Shown: piece after piece, positions 1 to 9,508 of the stretch
Layout of the letters: every line of letters begins with the position of its first letter
How positions within the stretch are numbered: position 1 is the first letter of the stretch
NCBI RefSeq assembly: GCF_018457175.1
Contig: NZ_JAGFNU010000005.1
Span: 1-64,000, forward strand
DNA from: Pseudohalocynthiibacter aestuariivivens
Lineage (GTDB): Bacteria > Pseudomonadota > Alphaproteobacteria > Rhodobacterales > Rhodobacteraceae
Length of the DNA stretch: 64,000 nt
Direction of reading: 5' to 3'
Position numbers and translations under genes: made by a program
Notes under the pieces: generated by a model
Databases searched by the model: none
Told to the model about the DNA's origin: nothing
The model's input: only the letters and a program-made list of their open reading frames with translations

Positions 1-1
1 C

Positions 2-133
2 TTCGCGCGGACCATCGCCGATCAGGTGATATTTATGGATGAGGGCGACATCGTCGAGCAAAGTGGCCCGATCGAGTTTTTCGACAATCCGCAACACGAG
101 CGCACCAAAATGTTCCTCAGTCAGATTCTTTGA
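2..133 (+). CDS. Amino-acid ABC transporter ATP-binding protein, C-terminal fragment
   Basis: The open frame entering from the left edge gives 43 residues ending in a stop at 131-133. It reads FARTIADQVIFMDEGDIVEQ, then a GPIEFFDNPQHERTKMFLSQIL-type tail. This is the typical end of the GlnQ/AapP/BztD family of polar amino-acid ABC ATPases, where the D-loop/H-loop region is followed by the 'FMD.G.IVE.G' strand and the 'NP...R...FL..IL' tail. The Walker A, Walker B and signature motifs lie outside the window. It would energise import of amino acids at the inner membrane. An L-asparaginase follows 36 bases downstream, which fits an asparagine/glutamine uptake unit, though this is inference. Confidence 0.85.
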   Translation, partial: FARTIADQVIFMDEGDIVEQSGPIEFFDNPQHERTKMFLSQIL

Positions 134-169
134 CCAAAATCCCCTTTACTCCAGTGACCGAGATGCGAC

Positions 170-1178
170 ATGTCCTTTGAATTATTTGTCGAAGTCACAC
201 GAAATAAAACCGTCGAAAGCCGTCATTTCGGCGCGGCGGTCGTATGCGATCACAAAGGCAACCTGCTGGAAAGCTGGGGGGAACCAGAGCAGCTTGTTTT
301 CCCGCGCTCTGCTATGAAACCAATGCTGGCGATCGATCTGATCGAATGCGGCGCCTGTGACAGGTTTGGGCTGAGTGACGCCGAACTGACCCTGGCTTGC
401 GCATCACACCAGGGCGAGCCGATGCACCAAAACCTGGTCGAAGCCTGGCTGCACCGTCTGGGGCTTGGCAATGATGACCTGGCTTGTGGCAGTGTGCTGC
501 CCGACGATATCGAAAGCGCCAACCATGTTCTGGCCTCGGGCCAGCATGGCCGCCGTTCGCATCACAATTGCTCGGGCAAACACGCGGGCTTTCTGACCAA
601 TGCGCTGCATCTCGGACTACCAACCGCCGACTATCATCTGATCGGGCACCCTCTGCAACAGCGCGCCTTAGATATTCTCTCTGACCTCGCAGAGATAGAC
701 TTGAGAAAATTTCCCGTGGGAATCGACGGCTGCGGCTTTCCGGCGATCACGATGCCCTTGGCAAGGCTGGAGCATGCCATCGCCCGGTTCAGCAATCCTG
801 CCTATCTGAGTGCGGAGCGAACCAGTGCAATTTTTCGGTTGCATGCCGGTTATCGCCCAAAACCCGCTCCATGCGGCGGGCCATGGCACAATCGTCAGCG
901 CCTTGATTGCTGCAACCAAGGGCGTGGTCCTGGCTAAAACCGGTGCCGAAGGCATACTCGTCGCAGCCCTGCCCGCGCAGGGGCTTGGCATTGCACTGAA
1001 GATAGCGGACGGCAACGCACGACCTCGCGGGGCCGCGTTGCTGGCAATTCTCGACCACCTTGGTATCCTGTCGGACGCTGAGAAAAGCCAACTTGGAGAA
1101 CACATAGCACCCTCGGTCGAAAACTCTCTTAGGGCGACTGTAGGGGAAATAAAACCTGCACCGACATGGTTAAAATAA
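170..1178 (+). pseudogene. L-asparaginase II (COG4448 type), frameshifted
   Basis: The product would hydrolyse L-asparagine to aspartate and ammonia. The first frame (from ATG at 170) carries the family's RNKTVESRHFGA start, a RSAMKP segment, the NCSGKHAG motif and a GIDGCGFP segment. It then loses homology near 840. The matching C-terminal half (NPLHAAGHGT, then AKTGAEGI) continues in another frame to a stop at 1176-1178. Dropping one base around 839-850 would join the halves into about 335 residues, the usual family length. What is seen is a net +1 base. Whether this is a real inactivating mutation or a sequence error cannot be told here. It directly follows an amino-acid ABC ATPase gene. 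Confidence 0.8.
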
Positions 1179-1209
1179 CCAGCTATGAGAACTGAGGGCA
1201 GGTTGATAA

Positions 1210-1353
1210 GAAAACCTGTATGTGCTGCAAACGGCACGATTGTCCCGCACAGAAGCCGTTGATCACGCAGCGATCAACTGGATTGAGCCCGAAGTACCCG
1301 GTTTCGGCGGCAAATCCAATGTCCGCTCTGCGATCAGGTCGCGTTCTCAATAG
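1210..1353 (+). other. Possible gene remnant (about 47 codons)
   Basis: This short open stretch lacks a convincing start and reads like protein rather than random sequence: a hydrophobic beginning, then an INWIEPEVPGFGGKSN segment and a basic tail ending at a TAG. I could not assign it to a family. It overlaps the end of the opposing URO-D-like gene by a few bases. It may be the 3' relic of a lost gene. Confidence 0.2.
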
Positions 1354-2696
1354 CGCCCTTCATTCAGCGCTGTTTGGACTATTACTTCGATCAGCTCCAT
1401 GCTGGATTCTGAGCTGACATCTTCAAAATAAATCGTACCCGGCCAAGGTGGATTTGTGATGCTGTACCCGTTGTCACGTATCGTACGCGCGACGGTTTTC
1501 ACTGCGTCGACATCACAGCGGGTAACTGAGCGCAGATCAGCCTTTGCTGCATCCATATCGGCCACACTATTGCGGTCAATTTGTGATGAACCCACACCCG
1601 CAAAAAGCGGCACGTTCCATTCAATCGCCTTGTCGCGGTAGTAGTCAACAGGCACTCTGTCATCGTGCAGGCGCTGTACATAGTGGCGGCAGACAGAATG
1701 TTTGGCCTCAGTCAATTCATCCAGTGTCACCGCTGGGTTCGTTGCTGCAGAGGTGCCGCCTTTTCGTGCGTTGCATCGGTTTTTCTGCTGCGCCTGAGTC
1801 ACGTAGTCGCCACGATAGTTGGCGTCATACACACGATCACCCCAGGGCTCGTTCTTTGCAAGATACCTGATCGCGTCTATAGAAATATCACGGCAATTCC
1901 TTGGCCCGACAAAGAAGGGCGACCCCGACGCATCCGACAATTCGATCCAGCCGTTGGGAAATTTGGATATGAAGTCGTTGATCCATGGGCGATGGACAGT
2001 ATCGGCCAGATGCCTCAGTAAATCTTTTGCGAACTCAGGTTCGCGCACCAGTGCGGCCAGAAGCGGCTCTTGCCCGAACGTATCCGCAGCCAAACTGTAA
2101 GGCGCTGACAGGTGAAGTACCGGCTCCAGGCCAGTCAAGCTGACGTAAACTCGGATCATTTCTTCGATTATGGCTGGTATACCCTTGGTAAAGTCGGGTG
2201 TTCGCGGCTGCTGCCAGTTTTCCCGGTTGAGCAACGTCAAATCAGGATCCGACCCCGGAGGAAATTTGTCAGGATACATGGTCTGCTGGCCCATGGCCTC
2301 GGCTGTGAAAGCGTAAACCGGCCAACTCAGGTACAGCTTATTCATCCCCAATAAACGCCGAGTCATCAGTGTTGTACGCACATACCGTTCGGGATTACCT
2401 TTGTAGAATTCAGATGAGTCATATCCAAACAGATCATGCATGATGGTCAACGTCATCAAGTTGATAGACCCACCGATATGAATCGCATCTGTTGGTCCAT
2501 TCCACGCGAAATCACTGTCGAACTTGCCTTCGACAGTATCCAAAAACACCTGCTTCAATTCATCCATGCGGGTTGCGTCAGCATCCTGCCAAGCCTGAAG
2601 CATGCGAATGCCATTAGGAAATTCCAGAACATCAGCCGAAGTGACATCCAATGTGTTCTGTGCTGTATGTTTCATCATCAGGATTCCGTTAGTCAT
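1347..2696 (-). CDS. Uroporphyrinogen decarboxylase (URO-D) superfamily protein
   Basis: The protein has 449 residues. Its central part resembles the URO-D/corrinoid methyltransferase fold: an HLSAPYSLAADTFG strand-loop, an 'EPEFAKDLLRHLADTV' helix and an 'IELSDASGSPFFVGPRNC' segment, corresponding to the family's substrate-pocket region. True HemE proteins are about 340-350 residues with an N-terminal RQAGRY motif, which is absent here, so this is not the haem enzyme. Family members of this kind often act on methylated or carboxylated small molecules, sometimes with corrinoid partners. No corrinoid protein is adjacent. It is transcribed divergently from a LysR-type regulator across 75 AT-rich bases, suggesting inducible expression. 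The exact substrate is unknown. Confidence 0.6.
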   Translation of the reverse strand: MTNGILMMKHTAQNTLDVTSADVLEFPNGIRMLQAWQDADATRMDELKQVFLDTVEGKFDSDFAWNGPTDAIHIGGSINLMTLTIMHDLFGYDSSEFYKGNPERYVRTTLMTRRLLGMNKLYLSWPVYAFTAEAMGQQTMYPDKFPPGSDPDLTLLNRENWQQPRTPDFTKGIPAIIEEMIRVYVSLTGLEPVLHLSAPYSLAADTFGQEPLLAALVREPEFAKDLLRHLADTVHRPWINDFISKFPNGWIELSDASGSPFFVGPRNCRDISIDAIRYLAKNEPWGDRVYDANYRGDYVTQAQQKNRCNARKGGTSAATNPAVTLDELTEAKHSVCRHYVQRLHDDRVPVDYYRDKAIEWNVPLFAGVGSSQIDRNSVADMDAAKADLRSVTRCDVDAVKTVARTIRDNGYSITNPPWPGTIYFEDVSSESSMELIEVIVQTALNEGRY

Positions 2697-2771
2697 ATCA
2701 TTAATACATTATAAAATAATACTACCGGCCATAAAGATGGAATAAAAACATAACTATTATATAATAAATAT
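2697..2771. promoter_or_regulatory. Divergent promoter region with AT-rich palindrome
   Basis: These 75 bases separate the URO-D-like gene and the LysR gene. The region is strongly AT-rich and includes the perfect 12-base palindrome TATTATATAATA at 2755-2766, just before the LysR start. A LysR autoregulatory site would be expected here. The match to a T-N11-A motif is only suggestive. Confidence 0.4.
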
Positions 2772-3677
2772 ATGTATAAACGCAAAAGCATCCAGCCGGT
2801 CCTGAAAGCTCTTTATGTCTTTGAAGCTGTAGCACGCGAGCAAAGCTTTACCAGAGCAGCACATCATCTTGGCATGCCGCAGCCTTCTGTCAGCCGTTTT
2901 ATCGCCAATCTGGAAAGCTTCATTGGAACGCCTTTAATTCATCGCCGACACAATCGGATCGAAATGACTCCGGCGGGTGACGAGCTCGTTAAGGCGACTG
3001 AGCTAGGATTGGGACATATCCGCGCTGTTGTGGAAACGCTAATGCGCGGGCAGACAATAGACCGCCTGTCCATCGTCTGCACACACGGGTTTGCCCATAT
3101 GTGGGTACTTCCACGTATGGAACCGCTTAGGGCGCTGCTGCCGGGTTGGGATATCCGGCTGAATACGTCAGACCAACCACAGGATGCTGATTTCGACGAT
3201 GCAGATATCGTCATCCGCTTCGGATCAGGCGACTGGGCCGGTATGCATGCGTCCTTGCTTTTTGAAGAAGAGGTCTTTCCGGTCTGCGCACCTGCTTTGC
3301 TGAGCGCGAACCGGCTGCAGCAAGAGATGGTTCAGCCCGGTGATTTGTCTGCGCTGCCTTTAATAGCACAAGATTTTGGTGAATTTGGCTGGGTAAGTTG
3401 GTCAGATCTGTTTCGTGCTTTTGGGATCAAATGCGAACAATTGCCCGAAATCCATCCTGTGCCAAGCTATCACTTCATCCTTCAGGCGGCGACGGAAGGT
3501 AAAGGTGTCGCTCTGGCCTGGGCGCACCTGACCGAACCATATTTATCTAATGGATGGTTAGTAGAACTGCCCAACATGCGGCTGAGCACGGGTAAAGCAT
3601 ATTATGCCACTTTTGCGACGGACCACCCGCAGAAGGAAGCCATCACGCGATGGCTGACAGCATGTCGAATGCCCTAA
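2772..3677 (+). CDS. LysR-family transcriptional regulator (GcvA-like)
   Basis: The protein has 301 residues, typical for LysR proteins. The N-terminal winged helix-turn-helix spans about residues 10-70 and includes FEAVAREQSFTRAAHHLGM and QPSVSRFIANLE. The C-terminal part is a periplasmic-binding-like effector domain with the 'DADIVIRFGSGDW' strand that is characteristic of the GcvA/AmpR branch. It is divergent from the URO-D-like gene and so probably regulates it. The effector cannot be read from the sequence. Confidence 0.88.
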   Translation: MYKRKSIQPVLKALYVFEAVAREQSFTRAAHHLGMPQPSVSRFIANLESFIGTPLIHRRHNRIEMTPAGDELVKATELGLGHIRAVVETLMRGQTIDRLSIVCTHGFAHMWVLPRMEPLRALLPGWDIRLNTSDQPQDADFDDADIVIRFGSGDWAGMHASLLFEEEVFPVCAPALLSANRLQQEMVQPGDLSALPLIAQDFGEFGWVSWSDLFRAFGIKCEQLPEIHPVPSYHFILQAATEGKGVALAWAHLTEPYLSNGWLVELPNMRLSTGKAYYATFATDHPQKEAITRWLTACRMP

Positions 3678-3842
3678 TTTTCTTTGCGTTAATACGATTG
3701 ACGTGAACTTTGAACGGAAGTCTGTGCAACACTCGAAAATACAAAGAAAATAACTTTTTCTTGGTGGAATTCATTGGCAAAAAAGAGCAATCTGCGTGTT
3801 GTCGTGATCCGAACGCTGAAGGCCAGAAGATCGTTAGCCGTC

Positions 3843-5327
3843 TCAGGTTGGTGTTTCCGGCTCTGATACGGTTAGAATACTATATAGCGGGGCGGTGGCT
3901 TTATTCTCCTCACTCAAGTCTTCGAAATAGTGGGCTATGGTGCGGGCGAAATAGGCCAATAGGGCTTTCTTGTCCGGGTTACGGTACAAGTGTCCCTCGT
4001 CCTGGATAAGAACTTCACGCGACAGAAGAACATCCAATCCTTTCCGGTAGGTTGTTTCGCCATCCAGTTCGTCTATCGCCATCGGCACGTTACGTTGGCG
4101 CAATCTTTCGAGCAAGCGCAAGACACCCTGTTTGATTTCCGTTTTTTGGAGGATGTCGCTGCCGGATTCATGGATTACCGTCGCGACCAGCGAAACCGGC
4201 AAGACCGGGATGATATCGCTGATGCGTCCGATAATCGATTCCGCTATTGGTGCAACGATTGCCTTGCGTTGTTCATCATCAAGGGCCTCGACCGATCCGC
4301 CGTGTTCAGCTAGCCAGTCCCTCGCTGAAAGCGCAGGGCCAAAGCTAACGGCCGCTTGTCCATAGCGACGACGGCTTATGCGCAGCAGGCGAGCGCTCAC
4401 TCCGAAGGAATGCCAAATCGTGCTTTTAAGTGTGTAAAATTTCGACTTCCTGGCAAAGCCGTGATCCTGATGAGCAAGCAAGGTCAGGTCCTCGGGAACC
4501 CTGTCATAGTTGAAAGCCACGGGAATGAAGACAATATCGCGCGTACCGCCTTTTCCGAGACCCGCAAGAATATAGCGCATCAGCCCCAGCTTGACGGGCT
4601 GGATAGCACCATCCCGGCTTAACCCGCCTTCCAGAAAGATCCCCTGAGGCATATGTGCCCCGATCATCATATGGATGTAGCGGGCGAGTACCTTTTTGTA
4701 GAGGCGACTTTGGGCTTCGCGGCGGATGATATACGACCCGCTCATATGCATGATCCGGTTTACCGGCCACACTGCGGCCCATTCTCCCGCCGCGAAAGAT
4801 ACCATACTGGTGCGCGACGCCAGATAGCTCAGAACCGCGACATCCATGTTCGACCGGTGGTTGCCCACCAGAACGATACTGGCGTCCTCTGGAATGTCCG
4901 TATAGGCGCCCGGTGGCGGTTGTTGTGCGATTTGAATATCATACATCGACCGCAGGTACCGGCGCGCGAGCCAGTAGCCGACGTGAAAATAAAAGAGTGC
5001 AAAAAAGGACGGCATCATTTCGTCTACATAGGTTCGCGCTTCCTTTTCTGCGGCGTCACGCCCCCTTGTATCGGCAGCAAGATCAATAGCGGCCTGCACT
5101 TCCGCGTCGTTGAAAAGCCGTTCCATCAAAACACGACGCGGAACCTGCAAAACCGCGGGTAAGGGGCGGATGAGCGTAGTATTCAGGTGTGCCTTGAGAT
5201 CCCGTTCCCGCCGATTCAAGACGCGGCGGATAATCGGGTCGAAAATGAATGCTTTTGCCCCCAACGCAGCCAATACGAGCGTGGGTACTGCTGCCCACAA
5301 GGGCAGTGTGATCGGGTATCCGAGCAC
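3843..5327 (-). CDS. Glycerol-3-phosphate acyltransferase-like protein (PlsB/PlsC family)
   Basis: The protein has 494 residues with a GTG start. It has one N-terminal hydrophobic segment (about residues 8-30). The acyltransferase core shows the catalytic HX4D motif as NHRSNMD (His157, Asp162) and the phosphate-binding EGGLSRDG (233-240). A C-terminal extension rich in helices resembles the PlsB tail. It would transfer an acyl group to glycerol 3-phosphate or a similar acceptor at the inner membrane. The start overlaps the stop of the upstream hydrolase by one base (TAGTG), indicating translational coupling. At 494 residues it is shorter than E. coli PlsB (about 800), so the specificity is inferred only. 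Confidence 0.8.
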   Translation of the reverse strand: MLGYPITLPLWAAVPTLVLAALGAKAFIFDPIIRRVLNRRERDLKAHLNTTLIRPLPAVLQVPRRVLMERLFNDAEVQAAIDLAADTRGRDAAEKEARTYVDEMMPSFFALFYFHVGYWLARRYLRSMYDIQIAQQPPPGAYTDIPEDASIVLVGNHRSNMDVAVLSYLASRTSMVSFAAGEWAAVWPVNRIMHMSGSYIIRREAQSRLYKKVLARYIHMMIGAHMPQGIFLEGGLSRDGAIQPVKLGLMRYILAGLGKGGTRDIVFIPVAFNYDRVPEDLTLLAHQDHGFARKSKFYTLKSTIWHSFGVSARLLRISRRRYGQAAVSFGPALSARDWLAEHGGSVEALDDEQRKAIVAPIAESIIGRISDIIPVLPVSLVATVIHESGSDILQKTEIKQGVLRLLERLRQRNVPMAIDELDGETTYRKGLDVLLSREVLIQDEGHLYRNPDKKALLAYFARTIAHYFEDLSEENKATAPLYSILTVSEPETPT

Positions 5328-6778
5328 TACCGGGTCTCCCGCACTGCAATCTCATCGAAAATTTCCTGCAGCCGATCCAGCGGGCGTGTGTCATGACCCA
5401 AACGCAAAGGAACGGTGAAATGACCGCATGGCCATACAAACCGATTTTCCGGGGGCAATCGCCACTTTTCCTGCAGCTTTTGACCAGAGGAAAAATGTGT
5501 GACCCGGTCATGTCGACCCAGAACGCTGACAATCCTACTTGGTGGCACTACGGGCGCACCAGATGGATCAAGTTTAGCCAGCCATTCCTTCTGCATGTCC
5601 CGGCGCCATCCCAAAGCCCCCAAAGGTTCGTGTAGCCCCCAGATATCGGACAGATCGCTGTCCGTTGCCACGTCACCCACATGTTCGCAATGGGTCATCA
5701 AGAACAAAGCATCCGGTTGCAGGTGTTTGGGCCAGTTGCGGGCCCTTATTGATGTCATCTGGGCTGATTGTGCGCCTAGGCTGCTACCGCCGAAGGCGAC
5801 AGGCCCCGTGCTGGTGCGCCGCGACCAATCCATGAGCACAGCCCATTCGCGATGCTGGGCTGTAAAGTAGTCAAATTCGCCCTTTGGTGCCCTGGACAGG
5901 AAAGGCTCACCCCCATAGTACCCCTCAGGTACCCGGCGTCCGTGCCACGGGCCTTCGGGCCGTATCACGCGGATGCCCCAGCGTGGCAAGTTAGCAATCG
6001 GGTCAACCAGGTTGCGCCAATGGTCGAACTCGACACATATCCCATGACCAAAGATCAGGGTGGGTGGGTTTTCGATACCGACAGGTTCATGCACCCGGGC
6101 ATAGACGTCATCACCCATATGTGCCGCCGGAGAGGCAAAGCGGATCCAGCTATCCCGCCCCGAAGCGGTCGCAATGCTGCGAGATCTCTCCACCTTCGGC
6201 ATCATTACAGGTGGGGCGAACAACTGCTCAAACTTTTCTCCGCTGACACCATAAACCGCCTCAAACTCTTGCGGGGTGACGAAACTCGGAAACACCGTCG
6301 TTGCCAGCCAATGACGCAGATAGGTGAAATGCCGCCGGGTTACATTGTAGCGGCTGCGTGCATGAAGGCGTGCTTCTTCAAGCGAGATAAGATGTTTTTC
6401 CGGAACATCACCGGACCCGAAAAAATTCTCCTGCCAAAAAAGCTCGACACTGTTGATATTGGCACGTTCGCGCTCAAAAATCCTCAAAGCCCGGCGCAGT
6501 TTAGCCTTGTATCTGATTTCACGTGTGAGCGGAGCAGCGGCAGCGAACTCATCAACCTCTCCATTCGCTGCCCTGGCGGCCGCCCAAAGCCGCGAAAACG
6601 GGAAGAACAGCCGTTTGAGACCTTGCAATATTAACCAGTCCAGCCAGCGGCGCGCCAGAATTTCGCCAATGGGCGAAGCCATGATACGTTGCGCGGCATT
6701 AATCTCGCGCCGTGGGATGTGACGCCCTGACGATGTGCTCAAATCGAAACCACTATCTCTTAGTCCTTGGAAATTCAT
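5327..6778 (-). CDS. Alpha/beta hydrolase-fold protein
   Basis: The protein has 483 residues: about 210 N-terminal residues without recognised motifs, followed by an alpha/beta hydrolase domain. An oxyanion-type segment FGHGICVEFDHW lies near 243-254. The nucleophile elbow GSSLG sits at 331-335, with Ser333 as nucleophile. A late acid segment (LGRHDRVTHF) and a histidine in WPCGHFTVP complete the triad. It probably acts on an ester or thioester. It forms a two-gene unit with the acyltransferase downstream (one-base overlap), so a lipid acylation/deacylation role is plausible but unproven. No signal peptide is evident. Confidence 0.75.
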   Translation of the reverse strand: MNFQGLRDSGFDLSTSSGRHIPRREINAAQRIMASPIGEILARRWLDWLILQGLKRLFFPFSRLWAAARAANGEVDEFAAAAPLTREIRYKAKLRRALRIFERERANINSVELFWQENFFGSGDVPEKHLISLEEARLHARSRYNVTRRHFTYLRHWLATTVFPSFVTPQEFEAVYGVSGEKFEQLFAPPVMMPKVERSRSIATASGRDSWIRFASPAAHMGDDVYARVHEPVGIENPPTLIFGHGICVEFDHWRNLVDPIANLPRWGIRVIRPEGPWHGRRVPEGYYGGEPFLSRAPKGEFDYFTAQHREWAVLMDWSRRTSTGPVAFGGSSLGAQSAQMTSIRARNWPKHLQPDALFLMTHCEHVGDVATDSDLSDIWGLHEPLGALGWRRDMQKEWLAKLDPSGAPVVPPSRIVSVLGRHDRVTHFSSGQKLQEKWRLPPENRFVWPCGHFTVPLRLGHDTRPLDRLQEIFDEIAVRETR

Positions 6779-7263
6779 ATACTTGCATAAACCATTGTCG
6801 GTGCATGTCCAGATGCGCCGAACCCTCCCGATCCGGCAAAGGCAAACAAACCCGCAGGCGTGTTCAGATTGTTCGTGCTCTTTCCACTGCGGTTTAAGCG
6901 ACCGAAAACAATACGGGATGATATGGAAAAGAAGCAGAAATTGAAGTCAGGTTGTTAGACCCCATCTAATGCGCCTGATACCCTATATGACGTCTCGGCC
7001 CTCCTTTTCCCCTTATTAGCGACGCCAAACAGTGCAGGCTGGGCACCAGTCTGAACAACCACGGGGGCGGAAAAATGAGCTGGATAAAGTGAAAGGCTTT
7101 CTGTCAATGATTAGATTCTGACGAAACTGCGATTTGCATCATGAAACCGATATTCAATCATTCAAACCGTTGGTCTTTAGTTCAAGTCACTCAGATGTGG
7201 CACTCCAATAGGCAGGCGCGCCACATCGGATGGAGCGTCCGCTGAAAATTCAAATGTCTCCGC
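6779..7263. other. Intergenic stretch, no gene recognised
   Basis: About 485 bases lie between two minus-strand genes. Short open frames here have no family features or convincing ribosome-binding sites. It should contain the promoter of the hydrolase/acyltransferase pair and the 3' end of the iorB transcript. I see no clear terminator hairpin. Confidence 0.5.
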
Positions 7264-9504
7264 TCAAACGAAATCAACAAATTTATTAAATGGCATCTCA
7301 CGGAGGCGCTGTCCGGTGGCGTCAAAGATCGCAGCCGCAAGCGCCGGAGCCGCAGGTGGAACCGGGGGCTCACCGATGCCACGCACCTTGTCGCCGTTTT
7401 CCAGCCCTCTTACAAAAATCTCCGGGCATTGGTACATGCGCATCCCTTCTGCATCCCAAAAGTTCGCCTGTTCCGCCATGCCATCGGTATAGGTGATTTC
7501 GCAGTTCATCGCGTGGCCTAAGCCGAAAACGACGCCGCCCTGTACAAGATTCTCGAAATTCACCGGGTCAACGATCTGGCCCACGTCTGCGGCCACCCAC
7601 ACTTTGTCGATGCGGATCCCATCGTCGGTGTTCGTGACTTCAACCACCTCGGCCACGGGTGTGCCGAAGCTTTCGACAAACGAAACACCGCGGCCCTTGT
7701 TTGCTGCTAGCTTACCACCCCACGAAGACATCTCGGCCACGGCCTCGAGCACCCTGCGCGAGGTGTCATGACCCATCAACCGGATGCGTTCTTCCATTGG
7801 ATCTGCACCCGCTGCTTGGATTAGTTCGTCGAGAAAGCTGTCGAAGAAAAAACCGTTAGCTGAAGCGCCGACCGAACGCCAGGACGACACCGGTGCAAGT
7901 TCTGGCACCCGATAGGCACGCATGCGGTAGTTCGGCAAGTTGTAAGGATTGTTCCAGGAACCGGCGGCGATCTGAGAATCCGGTCCGGGAATGGAAAGGC
8001 CAGCCCGCCCCATTTGCGATGAGATCACTGATGGCATCGCAACCTGCAGATCGATCGCCTCAACCTTACCATCGACAACCGCACCCGTACCTTGAGCCAT
8101 ACCAATATGACGCGGGAAGTCGTGGGCAAAATCCTCTTCCCGGCTATAGGTCAGCTTGACGGGTGTGCCGCGCATCTGGGTGGCGATTTCGGCGGCTTGC
8201 TTCAAATGTTCAAATTCCAGCCTGTGGCCGAAACTACCGCCGATAAATTGATTGTGGAACTTCACTTGTTCTGCTTCATGCTCGGTAATACTGGCGACGA
8301 TCTGCTGCAGCATGCGAGGTAACTGATGACCGCTCCAGATCTCGACCGCATCATCCGTTACAAGTATTGTGGCATTGAGCGGCTCGAGCGGAGCGTGTGC
8401 CACATATGGTGCCCGGTATTCAGCGGAAACCACCTCGCCTTTTGCAATCGCTTGTTCGGCATCGCCGTCGTCGCGCCATTTGGAATCGAGGTTTTCTTCG
8501 GAGAAAGACTTCGAAATTGTTTCCCAATGTGCATCCTGTTCGGCGGGATAAGGTGCTGAATCCCAGTCGAATGTGATTGCTTCTGCCGCCTGAATCGCGC
8601 GCCAGGTATTATTGGCGATAACCGCGACACCATTGGTGATCGGAACAATTTTCCGCACTCCGCGCATGTCTTCAACTTCCGAGGCGTCGTAGCTGCGAAG
8701 AGTGCCCCCTTGGCGAGGATTCATCTTAACAGCGGCATGGACCATGCCCTCGATCCTGAGGTCGATCCCGTAGTCCATGGTGCCGGTTGATTTGGCGACT
8801 ATGTCAAGCCGCTGCATCGGCTTGCCGATCAATCGCCACTGATCAGGTGCGCGCAATTCAACATCTGTGACCGGTTCGATCCCGGCTGCAGTTGCGGCCA
8901 GTTCGGTGTATTTCAGCTCTGAGCCGTCTGGCAGCTGGACGGCACCATTAGCCGTCTTGAGTTGAGTGACCGGAACGCCGGATTGCTGAGATGCCGCCAG
9001 TTTCAGTGTTTCGCGCGCAACAGCACCCGCACGGCGCAACTTGTTAAAGCTGTCCGGTATCGTCGTCGAACCACCCGTGCCCTGCATGCCCAAGAGTTTC
9101 AGCACCCCGCCCATTGCGCTGCGCATCGACTCTGCGGCAAAGCTTTCGTCCGTTGACATGAAAGGCACAGCTTCATCGGCCATTGCTGTGTTCCAATAGG
9201 CCTTGTCCGGTTCGCCAAAATTTACGTCAAACTGACCGAATTCAATATCCAGTTCCTCGGCTATCAGCGCGGCCTGGGACGACACCACACCCTGCCCCTT
9301 GTCGGCATGTGGTGTGATTAGAGTGACTCTTTCCCTGTCGATCAGAACCCATGGGTTAAAGGAGGCGGTGCCTTCCGCAAGCCCGTCTTCAAGCGGATTT
9401 GGATAGGGCGTTCGAATTTTGTAGATTCCGAAGGCAACACCACCAGCTATTGTGGCGGATCCGATCAGGAAGCTGCGGCGCGCGATTTTTCCAATACGGC
9501 TTAT
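7264..9504 (-). CDS. iorB: Molybdenum hydroxylase large subunit, isoquinoline 1-oxidoreductase beta (IorB-like)
   Basis: The protein has about 746 residues from the inferred start and binds the molybdopterin cofactor of a xanthine-oxidase-family hydroxylase. The N-terminus carries a twin-arginine signal (KIARRSFLIGSA) then a hydrophobic stretch, so the complex is probably exported or periplasmic and membrane-anchored, as in other IorB-type enzymes. Later segments include FNPWVLIDRERVTLITPHADKGQG, split across the first domain, and IGGSFGHR. The expected start codon, just after the small subunit's stop and a GGAG ribosome site, is ATA at 9504-9502. The nearest in-frame ATG (9633) lies 125 bases inside iorA and would add a non-homologous leader. 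The substrate, an aromatic N-heterocycle or aldehyde, is not determined. Confidence 0.82.
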   Translation of the reverse strand: MSRIGKIARRSFLIGSATIAGGVAFGIYKIRTPYPNPLEDGLAEGTASFNPWVLIDRERVTLITPHADKGQGVVSSQAALIAEELDIEFGQFDVNFGEPDKAYWNTAMADEAVPFMSTDESFAAESMRSAMGGVLKLLGMQGTGGSTTIPDSFNKLRRAGAVARETLKLAASQQSGVPVTQLKTANGAVQLPDGSELKYTELAATAAGIEPVTDVELRAPDQWRLIGKPMQRLDIVAKSTGTMDYGIDLRIEGMVHAAVKMNPRQGGTLRSYDASEVEDMRGVRKIVPITNGVAVIANNTWRAIQAAEAITFDWDSAPYPAEQDAHWETISKSFSEENLDSKWRDDGDAEQAIAKGEVVSAEYRAPYVAHAPLEPLNATILVTDDAVEIWSGHQLPRMLQQIVASITEHEAEQVKFHNQFIGGSFGHRLEFEHLKQAAEIATQMRGTPVKLTYSREEDFAHDFPRHIGMAQGTGAVVDGKVEAIDLQVAMPSVISSQMGRAGLSIPGPDSQIAAGSWNNPYNLPNYRMRAYRVPELAPVSSWRSVGASANGFFFDSFLDELIQAAGADPMEERIRLMGHDTSRRVLEAVAEMSSWGGKLAANKGRGVSFVESFGTPVAEVVEVTNTDDGIRIDKVWVAADVGQIVDPVNFENLVQGGVVFGLGHAMNCEITYTDGMAEQANFWDAEGMRMYQCPEIFVRGLENGDKVRGIGEPPVPPAAPALAAAIFDATGQRLREMPFNKFVDFV

Positions 9505-9508
9505 GACT

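Noticed and set aside
5852-6634. 260-codon plus-strand frame opposite the alpha/beta hydrolase
   Set aside because: It lies fully inside the hydrolase gene on the other strand; its composition is that of a shadow frame.
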